Below are positions 19,754 through 29,219 of a stretch of 64,000 nucleotides of DNA, one piece after another. The position numbers and the translations under genes are program-made. Under the pieces are notes generated by a model. That model saw only the letters and a list, made by a program, of their open reading frames with translations. It ran no database searches and had not been told where the DNA came from. Numbering within the stretch: the stretch's first letter is position 1; each line of letters begins with the position of its first letter. This DNA comes from Roseovarius aestuarii (GTDB lineage Bacteria; Pseudomonadota; Alphaproteobacteria; Rhodobacterales; Rhodobacteraceae): NCBI RefSeq assembly GCF_019966515.1, contig NZ_JAIMIB010000009.1, positions 1 through 64,000 on the forward strand. Direction: 5' to 3'.

Positions 19754-20689
19754 CTAAGCCACATTCGCTTGCAACAATTGCATGGTCATTCGATGGGTTT
19801 TGCAAAGTAGATGACACCCAGGTTCAAAACACGAGGGCGCCTCGTCTGTCAGGTCGACGGGCTGATCGGAATCGAGTTTCAAATTCGCTATGCTGTCCAC
19901 ACGCCTTGCCGATAAATTCTTGACGAATTTCAGCCCGGCGAAGTTTTTATTGGTCCAGGCCACCCGGGACGGGATGCTGAGACCAGGCAAATGAAGAGTT
20001 ACTTCATTGGTAGGAAACGCCTCGGCCGGGGCTTCGATCATTGTGCCGCCGCGACTGATGTCCAGCATCGTGGTCGCTGTGCAAATGCCATCATACCGTA
20101 TTAACGCCGGTAGACGGCATATCTTGCGCTGAGCCGAATAACGGGAGCGGACCAGCCAATAGGCACCAAGCAGCACCAGCACCATACCCACCACCACAAA
20201 GAGCAAGGTAAAAGGTTTGATCGGCGCACTGCCAGTACTCCACAGGGAAGATCCGGCGTTGGAACCGTGCGGGATACAGCCAAATTTTTCGACAATCGCC
20301 GAGAGTTGAGACTGAATGGTCTTCGATGTACGGGTCAGACCCGGGATTTTCCGCCCATTGGCCGATGTGCCGTTGAGCTTCCAGTCTTCACGCACTGCCC
20401 CGGCAAAAATCCGCAGCGTACGGACCTCGGCCTTTGAGAACACGGCGACACGCCTGCGGTCTTTCAAAACACTCAGTGACTGCGCAAGATTTCTTTTGAA
20501 TTGACGAGCATCCCCGCGCCCGGCACGCACCAATTCAATGTCGGTCGGCAGCGCCAGAAGCCCTTCAACGATGTCGCAACTGTCCAATTGGCTGGCCTGC
20601 GCCGGATTGGCGATGCCCGTCACGCAAATCAGGGTCGCAGCCATTAAGATAAAGCGCACGGCAAAGCTCCAGTAAAACCTCAGCGTCAA
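19754..20689 (-). CDS. Exported-domain PilZ protein, possible c-di-GMP effector
   Basis: The 311-aa protein has a signal peptide or first helix (about residues 1-32), a periplasmic domain of about 120 residues with Cys pairs, one membrane helix (about 160-180), and a cytoplasmic PilZ-like domain (about 190-275). The PilZ part shows DISRGGTMIEAP, close to the D/NxSxxG motif that binds cyclic di-GMP, and an arginine-bearing stretch upstream (RSRYSAQRKICRLP). It looks like a signalling link across the membrane. Function is inferred only. Confidence 0.75.
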   Translation of the reverse strand: MTLRFYWSFAVRFILMAATLICVTGIANPAQASQLDSCDIVEGLLALPTDIELVRAGRGDARQFKRNLAQSLSVLKDRRRVAVFSKAEVRTLRIFAGAVREDWKLNGTSANGRKIPGLTRTSKTIQSQLSAIVEKFGCIPHGSNAGSSLWSTGSAPIKPFTLLFVVVGMVLVLLGAYWLVRSRYSAQRKICRLPALIRYDGICTATTMLDISRGGTMIEAPAEAFPTNEVTLHLPGLSIPSRVAWTNKNFAGLKFVKNLSARRVDSIANLKLDSDQPVDLTDEAPSCFEPGCHLLCKTHRMTMQLLQANVA

Positions 20690-20801
20690 ACTGACTCAAA
20701 ATCATTAAGAAATGCGTACCTATTTCACTATCAACGGCAAACTTCCGTGACCGCTGGACCTCGCCTTAGCCACGCCATAGGCTGGCGCAAGCGAATCCCA
20801 G

Positions 20802-22568
20802 TTGACAGGCAGCGCCGACGTGACCAAAACCTCCGCTTATCAAGTCCTTGCTCGGAAATACCGGCCTGAAACCTTTGCCGATCTGGTGGGGCAGGACGCG
20901 ATGGTGCGCACGTTGAAAAACGCATTTCGGGCGGATCGGATTGCCCAGGCCTTTATCATGACCGGTATCCGCGGCACCGGCAAAACCACGACGGCGCGGA
21001 TCATCGCGAAGGGCATGAACTGCATCGGTGCGGATGGTACGGGCGGCCCCACGACCGACCCGTGCGGCACATGCGAACATTGCACGGCCATCATGGAGGG
21101 CCGCCATGTCGACGTGATGGAAATGGACGCGGCCAGTCGTACCGGCGTGGGCGATATCCGCGAGATTATCGAGAGCGTGCATTATCGAGCGGCCAGCGCC
21201 CGTTATAAGATCTACATCATCGACGAAGTGCATATGCTCTCAACCAGCGCCTTCAACGCGCTGCTGAAAACGCTTGAAGAACCGCCGGAACATGTGAAGT
21301 TCATCTTCGCCACCACCGAGATCCGCAAGGTACCCGTGACGGTCCTGTCCCGCTGCCAGCGCTTTGATCTGCGGCGAATCGAACCCGAGGTGATGATCGC
21401 CCTGATGCAGAAGATCGCCCGGGCCGAAGGCGCCGAGATCACCGGGGATGCGCTGGCACTCATTACCCGCGCGGCCGAAGGCTCGGCCCGGGATGCGACG
21501 TCACTGCTGGATCAGGCCATCAGCCACGGCGCGGGCGAGACCACGGCGGATCAGGTGCGTGCCATGCTAGGACTGGCGGATCGCGGCCGGGTACTGGACC
21601 TTTTTGATCTTATCATGCGCGGTGATGCGGCGGGCGCCCTGAGCGAGCTTTCCAGCCAATATGCCGAAGGTGCCGACCCGATGGCGGTGCTGCGCGATCT
21701 GGCCGAGGTCAGCCACTGGATTTCCGTCGTCAAGATCACGCCCGAAGCCGCCGAAGACCCCACCATCAGCCCCGATGAACGCACCCGCGGCCAGGCGATG
21801 GCCGCGGAATTGCCAATGCGGGTAATGACACGGATGTGGCAGATGCTGCTGAAAGCGCTAGACGAAGTTGCCACCTCACCCAACGCGATGATGGCGGCCG
21901 AGATGGCCGTGATCCGCCTGACCCATGTGGCTGACCTGCCCAGCCCGGAAGAGCTGGTGCGCAAACTGCGCGACACGCCGCCGCCTCCGGCACCTGGTGG
22001 CGGGAAACCCGTGCAAAGCACGGGGTCGCCTGCGGCGGGCGGGGGGGCCTCGGCTATCGCCTCGGCCCGGACAGCCACTAACGCAGGTGCGGGGCCGCAA
22101 GCGGCGCTGGCCAGAGATGTGGATGCCGCGCTCGCGCGCTATCCCACGTTCGATCATGTGGTCGAGCTTGTCCGTGCCAATCGTGATGTGAAACTGCTGG
22201 TCGAGGTCGAAGGATGTGTTCGGCTGGCCGCGTACCAACCCGGCCGGATCGAATTCGTTCCCACCGAAAGCGCGCCTCATGATCTGGCGCAGCGCTTGGG
22301 AGGCGCGCTACAGCGCTGGACCGGCAATCGCTGGGCAGTCACGCTGGTCAACGAAGGCGGGGCCGAAACCATCGCCGAGAAACGCGATGCCGCCGATCTT
22401 GCGCTTCAAGCCGAAGCCCAAGATCATCCGCTGGTACAGGCTGTCATGGCCGCTTTCCCTAAGGCACAGATCACCAATATACGCACGCCCAAAGACCAAC
22501 AGGCCGAGGCCCAGGCCGAAGCTTTGCCAGAAGTGGACGGCGAATGGGATCCATTCGAAGAGGATTGA
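20802..22568 (+). CDS. dnaX: DNA polymerase III subunit gamma/tau
   Basis: The 588-aa clamp-loader ATPase has the conserved start YQVLARKYRPETFADLVGQ, Walker A GIRGTGKTTTAR near residue 50, a zinc module (C...CGTCEHC), the DEVHMLS Walker B and the SRC sensor. A Pro/Ala-rich linker near residues 390-430 leads to a tau-like tail. The start is TTG at 20802 or GTG at 20820; no strong ribosome site decides. It leads the dnaX-orf-ebfC-recR cluster. Confidence 0.95.
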   Translation: MTGSADVTKTSAYQVLARKYRPETFADLVGQDAMVRTLKNAFRADRIAQAFIMTGIRGTGKTTTARIIAKGMNCIGADGTGGPTTDPCGTCEHCTAIMEGRHVDVMEMDAASRTGVGDIREIIESVHYRAASARYKIYIIDEVHMLSTSAFNALLKTLEEPPEHVKFIFATTEIRKVPVTVLSRCQRFDLRRIEPEVMIALMQKIARAEGAEITGDALALITRAAEGSARDATSLLDQAISHGAGETTADQVRAMLGLADRGRVLDLFDLIMRGDAAGALSELSSQYAEGADPMAVLRDLAEVSHWISVVKITPEAAEDPTISPDERTRGQAMAAELPMRVMTRMWQMLLKALDEVATSPNAMMAAEMAVIRLTHVADLPSPEELVRKLRDTPPPPAPGGGKPVQSTGSPAAGGGASAIASARTATNAGAGPQAALARDVDAALARYPTFDHVVELVRANRDVKLLVEVEGCVRLAAYQPGRIEFVPTESAPHDLAQRLGGALQRWTGNRWAVTLVNEGGAETIAEKRDAADLALQAEAQDHPLVQAVMAAFPKAQITNIRTPKDQQAEAQAEALPEVDGEWDPFEED

Positions 22569-22948
22569 TTCTGAGCCTCGTCCCTGGCGCTGGCTGGGCG
22601 GAGGTCTGCGACAAGGAACGACCCAATTGGGTGCACGGAACCGAGGCGACGATCTGGACCGAAATGATTGGTCTCTTCGCGGCGCCGCCATCGCTGGTTT
22701 TACTCTTATTGACCGCACTGGTGATCCGCTTTCGCAGCTTATGGGGCGGGTTGATCGTTATGGTCTTGTGGACCGGACTTGTTTCGCTGCTTGTCTTTTC
22801 CGAGCCAGACGCAGTGCGGATACAGGCGATCAAAGAAGGCTGTATCGGCAGCCCGAGCTTGTTCATCGGGATCGTGGCTGCGATATGTGTCGCGATGATT
22901 CTTTACACCGCTCCGCGCGCTGAGCGCGCAGACAAACGGGAGAAATGA
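22544..22948 (+). CDS. Small membrane protein between dnaX and ebfC
   Basis: The 134-aa product has a signal-peptide-like start (about residues 1-18), a short Cys-containing external segment with a Trp, and three hydrophobic stretches (about 43-63, 67-87 and 105-122). It overlaps the end of dnaX by 25 bases and stops one base before ebfC, so it belongs to the same transcript. A TTG at 22565 is another possible start. No family was recognised. Confidence 0.7.
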   Translation: MGSIRRGLILSLVPGAGWAEVCDKERPNWVHGTEATIWTEMIGLFAAPPSLVLLLLTALVIRFRSLWGGLIVMVLWTGLVSLLVFSEPDAVRIQAIKEGCIGSPSLFIGIVAAICVAMILYTAPRAERADKREK

Positions 22949-22949
22949 C

Positions 22950-23294
22950 ATGTTCAAAGGACTGGGCCAGATGGGCGACATGGCCAAGATGATGAAGGCC
23001 GCGCAGGAAATGCAGCAGAAGATGGCCAGCCTGCAGGAAGAGATGCACAAGCTGACGGTCACCGGCGAAAGTGGCGCCGGGCTGGTCAAGGCCACCTGCA
23101 CCGCCAAGGGTGAATTGAAGGGCCTCGATATCGACCCGTCGATCTTCAACGCCGATGACAAGGAAGTCGTCGAAGACCTGATCCTGGCGGCGATCAAGGA
23201 TGCACAGCAAAAAGCCGGTGAACGTGCCAAGGAAGAAATGGGCAAGATCACCGAAGGCATGGGCCTGCCCAAGGACATGGACCTGCCATTCTGA
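22950..23294 (+). CDS. ebfC: Nucleoid-associated protein, YbaB/EbfC family
   Basis: The 114-aa protein has the family pattern [15 protein letters not shown], a helical Gln/Met-rich stretch, then [22 protein letters not shown]. It is a dimeric DNA-binding protein, and its place directly before recR is conserved across bacteria. Confidence 0.93.
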   Translation: MFKGLGQMGDMAKMMKAAQEMQQKMASLQEEMHKLTVTGESGAGLVKATCTAKGELKGLDIDPSIFNADDKEVVEDLILAAIKDAQQKAGERAKEEMGKITEGMGLPKDMDLPF

Positions 23295-23307
23295 GGCAGG
23301 CCACCTG

Positions 23308-23901
23308 ATGAGCAGCACGCGCGATATCGACGCCCTGATCCAGATGATGGCGAAACTGCCGGGGCTGGGTCCGCGATCAGCCCGGCGCGCGGTGCTGCAC
23401 CTCATTCGCAAGCGTGATTTGCAACTGATGCCTCTCGCGGACCAGCTGCAAAAAGTCGCTGTGACCGCCCGTGAATGCCTGAACTGCGGCAATGTCGGCA
23501 CCACGGATATCTGCGACATCTGCGAGGCCGAAAAACGCGCCAACGGCATGCTCTGCGTGGTCGAGGATGTGGCGGATCTGTGGGCGATGGAACGCGCGGG
23601 CGTCTTCAAGGGCCGCTACCATGTGCTGGGCGGCACGCTCTCGGCGTTGGATCAGGTCGGCCCGGATCAGCTGCGTATCCCCAAACTTATTGACCGGGTC
23701 GAAAGCGAAGCGATCACCGAGGTGATCCTGGCGCTTAACGCCACCGTGGACGGTCAGACCACGGCCCATTACATCGCCGATCAATTGGAAGAGCATGTAA
23801 CCCTGACCTCGCTTGCCCAAGGTGTACCTATTGGCGGCGAACTCGATTACCTTGACGACGGCACCATCAGCGCCGCCCTGAATGCCCGTAAGGCGCTTTG
23901 A
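23308..23901 (+). CDS. recR: Recombination protein RecR
   Basis: The 197-aa protein has an N-terminal HhH segment ([16 protein letters not shown]), a C4 zinc finger (CLNCGNV...CDICEAEKR, about residues 57-74), and a Toprim domain with [12 protein letters not shown] near residue 80 and the [15 protein letters not shown] segment. It acts with RecF/RecO in loading RecA at gaps. ATG 23308 is chosen because it fits the family start. Confidence 0.95.
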   Translation: MSSTRDIDALIQMMAKLPGLGPRSARRAVLHLIRKRDLQLMPLADQLQKVAVTARECLNCGNVGTTDICDICEAEKRANGMLCVVEDVADLWAMERAGVFKGRYHVLGGTLSALDQVGPDQLRIPKLIDRVESEAITEVILALNATVDGQTTAHYIADQLEEHVTLTSLAQGVPIGGELDYLDDGTISAALNARKAL

Positions 23902-24027
23902 GCGCTCGTTGATATTCCGGGTTTCAACGCCACCACAGTCGCTTGTTGGCCACGATATGCTGAACCCCGCCTTGTTACATCGCTCTATACCGGCCCACCG
24001 GCGTAAACATCGAACAGGTCAGATACC

Positions 24028-24867
24028 TTAGGTCGGCACGATCCCTTCAGCGCAACACGCCGAATACCACAAAGCAGCAGAGGGGTCCGCTTTCCATTGC
24101 TCAAGCCCGTCTAAACCGACTTGGAAAACCTCTTCGTCCAGAAGTTCTCCAGACAATATTGCCTGTTTGGCTCCTGCAAGAGCGCCAATCAGATTGTCAG
24201 CGATAGCCTGAAATCTTTCATTTCCCGCACATCCCCCAAAAAACACGCAACTGTTGCGAATAGAGGTCAGCCCGCCCTCTCGAAGTAACGAGACAAGACG
24301 ACGCCCAACATAGGGGTCATTACCAAGCATTTCATACGAGCGTACGTAAGCGTGCCAAAGGGCCTGGAAGCCCTGGGGTTCAGGCCACGGGCGAAAATCA
24401 CCATGATCATCATCAATGACAAAAACCCGCCCGCCCGGACGAACCGAGCTAACCATGTGTTCAATGACCAATGCCGGGCGAGGAACATGCTCCAGTAGAA
24501 AACGAGCATGCGCGATGTCAAACGTCCCCCATTCTGCGTCGCTCAAAGGGAGGTCCAGCGCATCGCCCTGGCGAAACTCCACAAGTTCTGGCTCCCCGGA
24601 ACTGTCGGCCAGCCTTTGCGCTTGCAGTATCTGATCTCGCTCTCGCTCGACCCCGACAACCTGCCCGTCGCGACCCATTGTGCGTGCAATGAGGCGCGTA
24701 AACTGACCTAGCCCGCAGCCAACATCCAGGACTTTCTCTGCTGATTGGAGATTAAGCTCTTTCAAGCAAGACTCGTTCAGGATGTCATTGAGCAGTGACA
24801 GCCGGTGTTGTTCCTCTGGCGAATTGCCGTGAATATACTCGGACGCCCCTGACATATCGTCATTCAT
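24028..24867 (-). CDS. Class I SAM-dependent methyltransferase
   Basis: The 279-aa product has SAM-binding motif I VLDVGCGLGQF near residue 46, an acidic strand end (VVGVERERDQ), and the motif II/III region FDIAHARFLLEHVPRP. AAGGGG lies before ATG 24867. The acceptor cannot be predicted, and there is no obvious functional partner next to it. Confidence 0.8.
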   Translation of the reverse strand: MNDDMSGASEYIHGNSPEEQHRLSLLNDILNESCLKELNLQSAEKVLDVGCGLGQFTRLIARTMGRDGQVVGVERERDQILQAQRLADSSGEPELVEFRQGDALDLPLSDAEWGTFDIAHARFLLEHVPRPALVIEHMVSSVRPGGRVFVIDDDHGDFRPWPEPQGFQALWHAYVRSYEMLGNDPYVGRRLVSLLREGGLTSIRNSCVFFGGCAGNERFQAIADNLIGALAGAKQAILSGELLDEEVFQVGLDGLEQWKADPSAALWYSACCAEGIVPT

Positions 24868-24995
24868 CGGCTTTCCCCTTCAGCGAATGGTGCCCGGCAA
24901 TCTTGTCCAAATGTACTGATACGTCAAAGGGGCGTCGAACAGAACATTGCGCACACGGGGATCAGGGTACAATGCCGACGCACAACAGAGAACGT

Positions 24996-25023
24996 AAAAA
25001 GGCCCGGAACGATGTCCGGGCCT
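24996..25023 (-). terminator. Rho-independent terminator after trcR
   Basis: On the minus strand AGGCCCGGA pairs with TCCGGGCCT around a 6-base loop, followed by TTTTT. It lies 23 bases beyond the trcR stop. Confidence 0.88.
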
Positions 25024-25045
25024 CTGTTCTGCGGAGCCATGCCGA

Positions 25046-25798
25046 TCAGGGTTGATCGTCTTCGTCATCGCCTTGGTTTTCGGGCAGATTAAAGAGGCTG
25101 TCGGCGTCGTATTCCTTTTCCTCTTCTTCGTCATCATCCGAACCACCGCTGAGGCTGAAGGTCTCCAGACCCTCGATCGCGGTCGGAATGCGTGGCTCTG
25201 CCTCCTGGCCGAGGCTCTGTTCGGTGCTCAGAAGCTTGCGGCGCTCATCGTCGCTCATGGCTTCGCCTTCCTTGGCCTTCTTGGCAGCGGCCTTCTGCAC
25301 AGCGGCGTCCAATTCGGACTGCTTACAGAGGCCAAGCGCCACCGGGTCGATCGGCTGAATGTTGGAGATGTTCCAATGGGTCCGTTCGCGGATCGCCTGA
25401 ATCGTCGGCTTAGTGGTACCGACCAGACGGGCGATCTGGCTATCGGCAAGCTCGGGGTGAAACTTGACCAGCCACAGGATCGAGGCCGGACGGTCCTGCC
25501 GTTTGCTGAGCGGCGTGTAACGCGGACCACGGCGTTTCTCTTCGCCCTGCGCTGCTGCGTTGAACTTGAGCTTCAGCTTGTGCAGCGGGTTCTTTTCCGC
25601 CGCGTCGATCTCATCCTGGGTCAGCTGGTTGTTGGCAATCGGATCAAAGCCCTTGACGCCAGCGGCCACGTCACCGTCGGCAATGCCCTGAACCTCAAGT
25701 TCGTGCATCTCGACGAAATCCGCGATCTGCTTGAAGCTGATCGTTGTATTGTCCACCAGCCAGACGGCGGTGGCGCGGGCCATAAGCGGTTTTGCCAT
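25046..25798 (-). CDS. trcR: DUF1013 cell-cycle transcriptional regulator TrcR
   Basis: The 250-aa protein matches the DUF1013 family of alphaproteobacteria, starting MAKPLMARATAVWLVDNTT, with a helix-turn-helix-like region (about residues 20-45 and again about 120-155) and a very acidic tail (DDDEEEEKEYD...). TrcR is a conserved cell-cycle-linked regulator associated with RNA polymerase. It is a single gene with its own terminator. Confidence 0.88.
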   Translation of the reverse strand: MAKPLMARATAVWLVDNTTISFKQIADFVEMHELEVQGIADGDVAAGVKGFDPIANNQLTQDEIDAAEKNPLHKLKLKFNAAAQGEEKRRGPRYTPLSKRQDRPASILWLVKFHPELADSQIARLVGTTKPTIQAIRERTHWNISNIQPIDPVALGLCKQSELDAAVQKAAAKKAKEGEAMSDDERRKLLSTEQSLGQEAEPRIPTAIEGLETFSLSGGSDDDEEEEKEYDADSLFNLPENQGDDEDDQP

Positions 25799-25929
25799 GT
25801 CTCGGGTCTCCTTCAGGCATATCTTTCCCGTCGCCTGGAAAGGCGGTCCCGGGGGCCGGGACGGGTTTCCGTTGTCGGGGAACTTGGCCGGTATATAGTG
25901 GCGTTGAACGGGAAAAGAAAGACCGAAAT

Positions 25930-26559
25930 ATGCGCGCCTTCCTGCTATTGCTGATCTTCGCTACCGCCGCCTTTGGCGACGAGGACCGCGCAGGCACCTT
26001 CGATTACTATGTATTGTCGCTCAGCTGGTCACCCAACTGGTGCGCGACCGAAGGCGATGCGCGCGGGTCTCCGCAATGCGAGGCGACGACGGATCACGGC
26101 TGGGTGTTGCACGGGCTCTGGCCACAATATCACCGTGGCTTCCCCGCCCATTGCCAAAGCGCCGAACGCCCCCCGTCCCGCGCCATGACGACTGAAATGG
26201 CCGATATCATGGGGACCCCGGGGCTTGCCTGGTATCAGTGGAAAAAGCATGGCACCTGCACCGGCCTATCGGCCCCTGCCTATTTCGCCCTGTCTCGCGA
26301 GACATACAATGCCGTGAACCGGCCAGAGGTGTTCCGCAAGCTCACCCAACCGGTCCGCTTACCCGCCAAAGTGGTCGAAGAGGCGTTTTTGAAAGTCAAC
26401 CCGACTTGGGAACCCGATATGCTGACGATCACCTGCCGCGATGGCCGTATTCAGGAAGCACGGCTGTGCATGTCCAAAGAGTTGGCGCCTGTCCCCTGCG
26501 GTCGCGACGTTATACGCGATTGCCGGATGGAAGACGCGTTGTTCGATCCCGTACGCTAG
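25930..26559 (+). CDS. Ribonuclease T2 family protein
   Basis: The 209-aa secreted RNase has a signal peptide (about residues 1-16, ending AAFG-DE). Both catalytic segments are intact: CAS I HGLWPQ with His61 and CAS II WYQWKKHGTC with His107 and the neighbouring Lys. Cys pairs fit disulfide formation in the periplasm. T2 enzymes cut RNA leaving 2',3'-cyclic ends. ATG 25930 is chosen because it begins the signal peptide. Confidence 0.9.
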   Translation: MRAFLLLLIFATAAFGDEDRAGTFDYYVLSLSWSPNWCATEGDARGSPQCEATTDHGWVLHGLWPQYHRGFPAHCQSAERPPSRAMTTEMADIMGTPGLAWYQWKKHGTCTGLSAPAYFALSRETYNAVNRPEVFRKLTQPVRLPAKVVEEAFLKVNPTWEPDMLTITCRDGRIQEARLCMSKELAPVPCGRDVIRDCRMEDALFDPVR

Positions 26560-26897
26560 GCAGCTTCTGGTAGATTTCGTTATGCGGGTCCTGCTGAGTC
26601 GCCGGATGGGATTTTACTTTCCGGGCCACAATCTGCCAAAAAACACTACCTATGCACGTTGTGTATCTTAACGATCCTCCTGTGGTTGCAGGCGTTGCTG
26701 TAGGCCTTCGACCGGTTCGGCATTTGGTTGCCGGCGTCGGGTGTTTTGGGCAAAGCTCCGCGCATCCGGGCACTGAAATAGATGCTTTGTCGCATCACTT
26801 CGCCGCAACTGCTCGTGATGGCTCTCTCATCTCGCGTCCATCAATCTTATCACATGCTAACAACCGATTTTGGCATTTTGAAGCTCCGGGGGATTCC
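26560..26897. other. Intergenic stretch, nothing recognised
   Basis: About 338 bases lie between the RNase T2 gene and the small membrane protein gene. An in-frame extension of the latter runs through it but has no family-like sequence. No RNA or repeat was seen. Confidence 0.5.
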
Positions 26898-27176
26898 ATG
26901 GGCAAACATCTTCAGCATGGCCGCGCCGAAGCCTCCTGGGCGGGCATTCATAATGCCTTTGAGTCAAAAGACACAAGGTTCTTGAAGGTTGCCAGATTTC
27001 TCACCTTCCTTTTGTTCGGGATTGCAATCGGCCTGCTTGTCGCGATGCTGTTCCTGCTGGGTGCTGCGCTGCATCTGAACCACGAACCCATGATATCCGA
27101 CGTCTATACCTACCTGGTCTGGATCGGGTCACTGGTTCTGGCGGGATTGGTGTCGCTGGCGATATTCAGGCCTTAA
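26898..27176 (+). CDS. Small membrane protein, two helices
   Basis: The 92-aa product has two membrane segments (about residues 30-55 and 66-88) after a polar N-terminus. ATG 26898 is chosen because upstream in-frame sequence from 26652 looks non-coding. No family was recognised. Confidence 0.55.
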   Translation: MGKHLQHGRAEASWAGIHNAFESKDTRFLKVARFLTFLLFGIAIGLLVAMLFLLGAALHLNHEPMISDVYTYLVWIGSLVLAGLVSLAIFRP

Positions 27177-27244
27177 GCGCCTTCCTCGATTTCTGACAAG
27201 CAAACGGCGCTCTAGTGCCAAATCTCTGACAGTCGCTCCGCCCC

Positions 27245-28258
27245 CTACCGGGCGGATTTTCTGGACCCGAACAGCAGCAGGACGACAAACAGAGATCCCA
27301 GCGAAGTTGTGACGATGCCGACAGGCAGTTCCTGCGGCGCTAAAATGAGCCTGGACAGGATATCCGAGGCGGTCAGAAGAATGGCGCCGATCAGGGCTGC
27401 GGCAGGTAACAACCGTCGGTGCAGTGGCCCGGCAATCCCGCGCGCGATATGCGGCACCATCAAACCGACAAAGCCGATCACGCCTGCGACAGACACAAAC
27501 ACAGCCGTCGCCAGCGCCGCCACAAAAAATACCCTGAACCGCAACCCACGCACCGGCACACCTAAGGTAGAGGCGGTGATATCCCCGGTCAAAAGCGCAT
27601 CGAGCCAGCGGTTGCGGTAGAGCGAATAGGCAAGGATCAGCGCCAGCCCGACCAGAACCAGCGGAAAAGTCTCCCACCGCGACAAGCCCAATCCGCCCAG
27701 CATCCAGAAGATCACCGAATGCGCCGCCCGGCTGTCGCCTGCAAAGGTCAGATAATTGGTGATCGCCGAAAACAGAAACGACACCGCAAGCCCTGCAAGG
27801 ATCAGCTTTTCGGGCGCCGAGGTTTGCAGACCATGCACCAGCGCCAGCACGACGCCAGAAGCCACCAGCCCGCCACAGAATGCCGCCAGCGGCAATGTCC
27901 AGACCCCCAGCACATCGCCGGTGACGGTGATCACCAGAACCGCCCCCGCCGCCGCCCCTGACGACAGTCCGAACAGGAACGGATCGGCCAGATCGTTGCG
28001 TGTAGTCGTTTGCAGTACAACGCCGACCAGCCCCAGCCCGGCACCGATCACCGCCGCAAAGAGCGCACGAGGCAAACGCAAATCAAATATGATCCGGTCG
28101 GTCGGAGTCACCTGCCCCTCTGTCATGCCGATGCCGCGCGCAATAGCGGTGAACGCATCGGAAAACGGGATCGACGTGGTGCCGTAGAGCACGGACACCA
28201 GCAAAAGGGCGTTCAGTAAAATCGCCCCCAGAAAGATGGACAGGCCAAAACGGCCCAA
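27245..28258 (-). CDS. btuC: Vitamin B12 ABC transporter permease (FecCD/BtuC family)
   Basis: The 337-aa permease has about ten membrane segments and the family motifs LPRALFAAVIGAGLGLVGVVLQ near residue 62 and GFVGLMVPHIARG near residue 265. It forms the transmembrane channel for the ATPase and binding protein encoded just upstream. Cobalamin rather than iron siderophore is inferred from the riboswitch before the operon. It is the last gene of that operon. Confidence 0.87.
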   Translation of the reverse strand: MGRFGLSIFLGAILLNALLLVSVLYGTTSIPFSDAFTAIARGIGMTEGQVTPTDRIIFDLRLPRALFAAVIGAGLGLVGVVLQTTTRNDLADPFLFGLSSGAAAGAVLVITVTGDVLGVWTLPLAAFCGGLVASGVVLALVHGLQTSAPEKLILAGLAVSFLFSAITNYLTFAGDSRAAHSVIFWMLGGLGLSRWETFPLVLVGLALILAYSLYRNRWLDALLTGDITASTLGVPVRGLRFRVFFVAALATAVFVSVAGVIGFVGLMVPHIARGIAGPLHRRLLPAAALIGAILLTASDILSRLILAPQELPVGIVTTSLGSLFVVLLLFGSRKSAR

Positions 28259-29209
28259 TTAGTTCAGCGCCGGATGCATCGCCATCGCCATTTTGGCGAT
28301 CGCATCGATATTTGCAGGCCCCGGCGTCAGCTCTTCATAGCGCAGCCCGATCCAACGTTCGTTCTTAACAGCGTCGGTATGGGCCATCACCGGGTGGTCT
28401 TGCAGAAACCTGAACGTATCGGCGGCGCCGTTGCCGGTCTGGTAGTCCAGCAAGATCAAAAACTCGGGATTGGCGGCAGCGACCACCTCCCACGAAGTGC
28501 GGCCCCAGCTTGTGTCCAGATCATGGGTCACGTTCTCGCCGCCCGCCGCCGAAATCATCGCATCCGGAATGGCAAATTTCCCGGCGGTAAAGGGCGCATC
28601 CGCCGGGCCATCCAGCAGAAATACACGCGGCTTGCGCAGATCAGAGGTTGCGGCCTCGATGGCGGCAAGCTGATCCTTCCAGCTGGCGACAAGCGCTTCG
28701 GCCTTATCTGCGACCTGCATGACCCGACCCAAACGCAGTACATCATCGAACAGCAGGTCCATGCTGGCGTGTGGGCGATCCTTATCCAGATGCACACAGC
28801 TTTCGGTCAGGATCATGGTCTTGATATCAAACGGCGCAAGGGTGTCGGGTGTCACCTCGCCCCCCGGCTTCATGCCATAGTACCAGCCGGCGATAAACAG
28901 GTCTGGCTCAGCGGCTACCAGGGTCTCGACCGTGGGATATTTCGGCGCCAGTTCAGGGATGTCGCCGCGCAACTTGTCGAACTCGGGGCTGGTTTTATAC
29001 CAACCGCTGATGCCGGTCAGGCCAACGATCTTGTCCTGCAGTCCCAAGGCGAATGCCATATCGGTCATGTTCACATCATGCACGACCAGTCGCTCGGGCA
29101 CGGCGTCAAATACCAGTGGCTCGCCACAATTATCGACCGTCACCTCAGCGTAGGCGACGCTTCCCGCAAGGCTGACAGCCAAGGCCACTGGCCAGATCCG
29201 GTTCATCAT
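28259..29209 (-). CDS. btuF: Vitamin B12 ABC transporter substrate-binding protein
   Basis: The 316-aa protein has a signal peptide (about residues 1-21, ending VAYA-EV) and a two-lobed type III periplasmic-binding fold joined by a long helix, with NMTDMAFALGLQDKIVG near residue 45. ATG 29209 or the next codon is the likely start; an extension to 29251 lacks a signal-peptide start. It abuts the permease gene. Cobalamin specificity comes from the riboswitch. Confidence 0.87.
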   Translation of the reverse strand: MMNRIWPVALAVSLAGSVAYAEVTVDNCGEPLVFDAVPERLVVHDVNMTDMAFALGLQDKIVGLTGISGWYKTSPEFDKLRGDIPELAPKYPTVETLVAAEPDLFIAGWYYGMKPGGEVTPDTLAPFDIKTMILTESCVHLDKDRPHASMDLLFDDVLRLGRVMQVADKAEALVASWKDQLAAIEAATSDLRKPRVFLLDGPADAPFTAGKFAIPDAMISAAGGENVTHDLDTSWGRTSWEVVAAANPEFLILLDYQTGNGAADTFRFLQDHPVMAHTDAVKNERWIGLRYEELTPGPANIDAIAKMAMAMHPALN

Positions 29210-29219
29210 ATAGGGTCCT

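Noticed and set aside
26652..26897. N-terminal extension of the 92-residue membrane protein
   Set aside because: The added 82 residues have no hydrophobic or family-like pattern and no ribosome site; the ATG at 26898 fits better.
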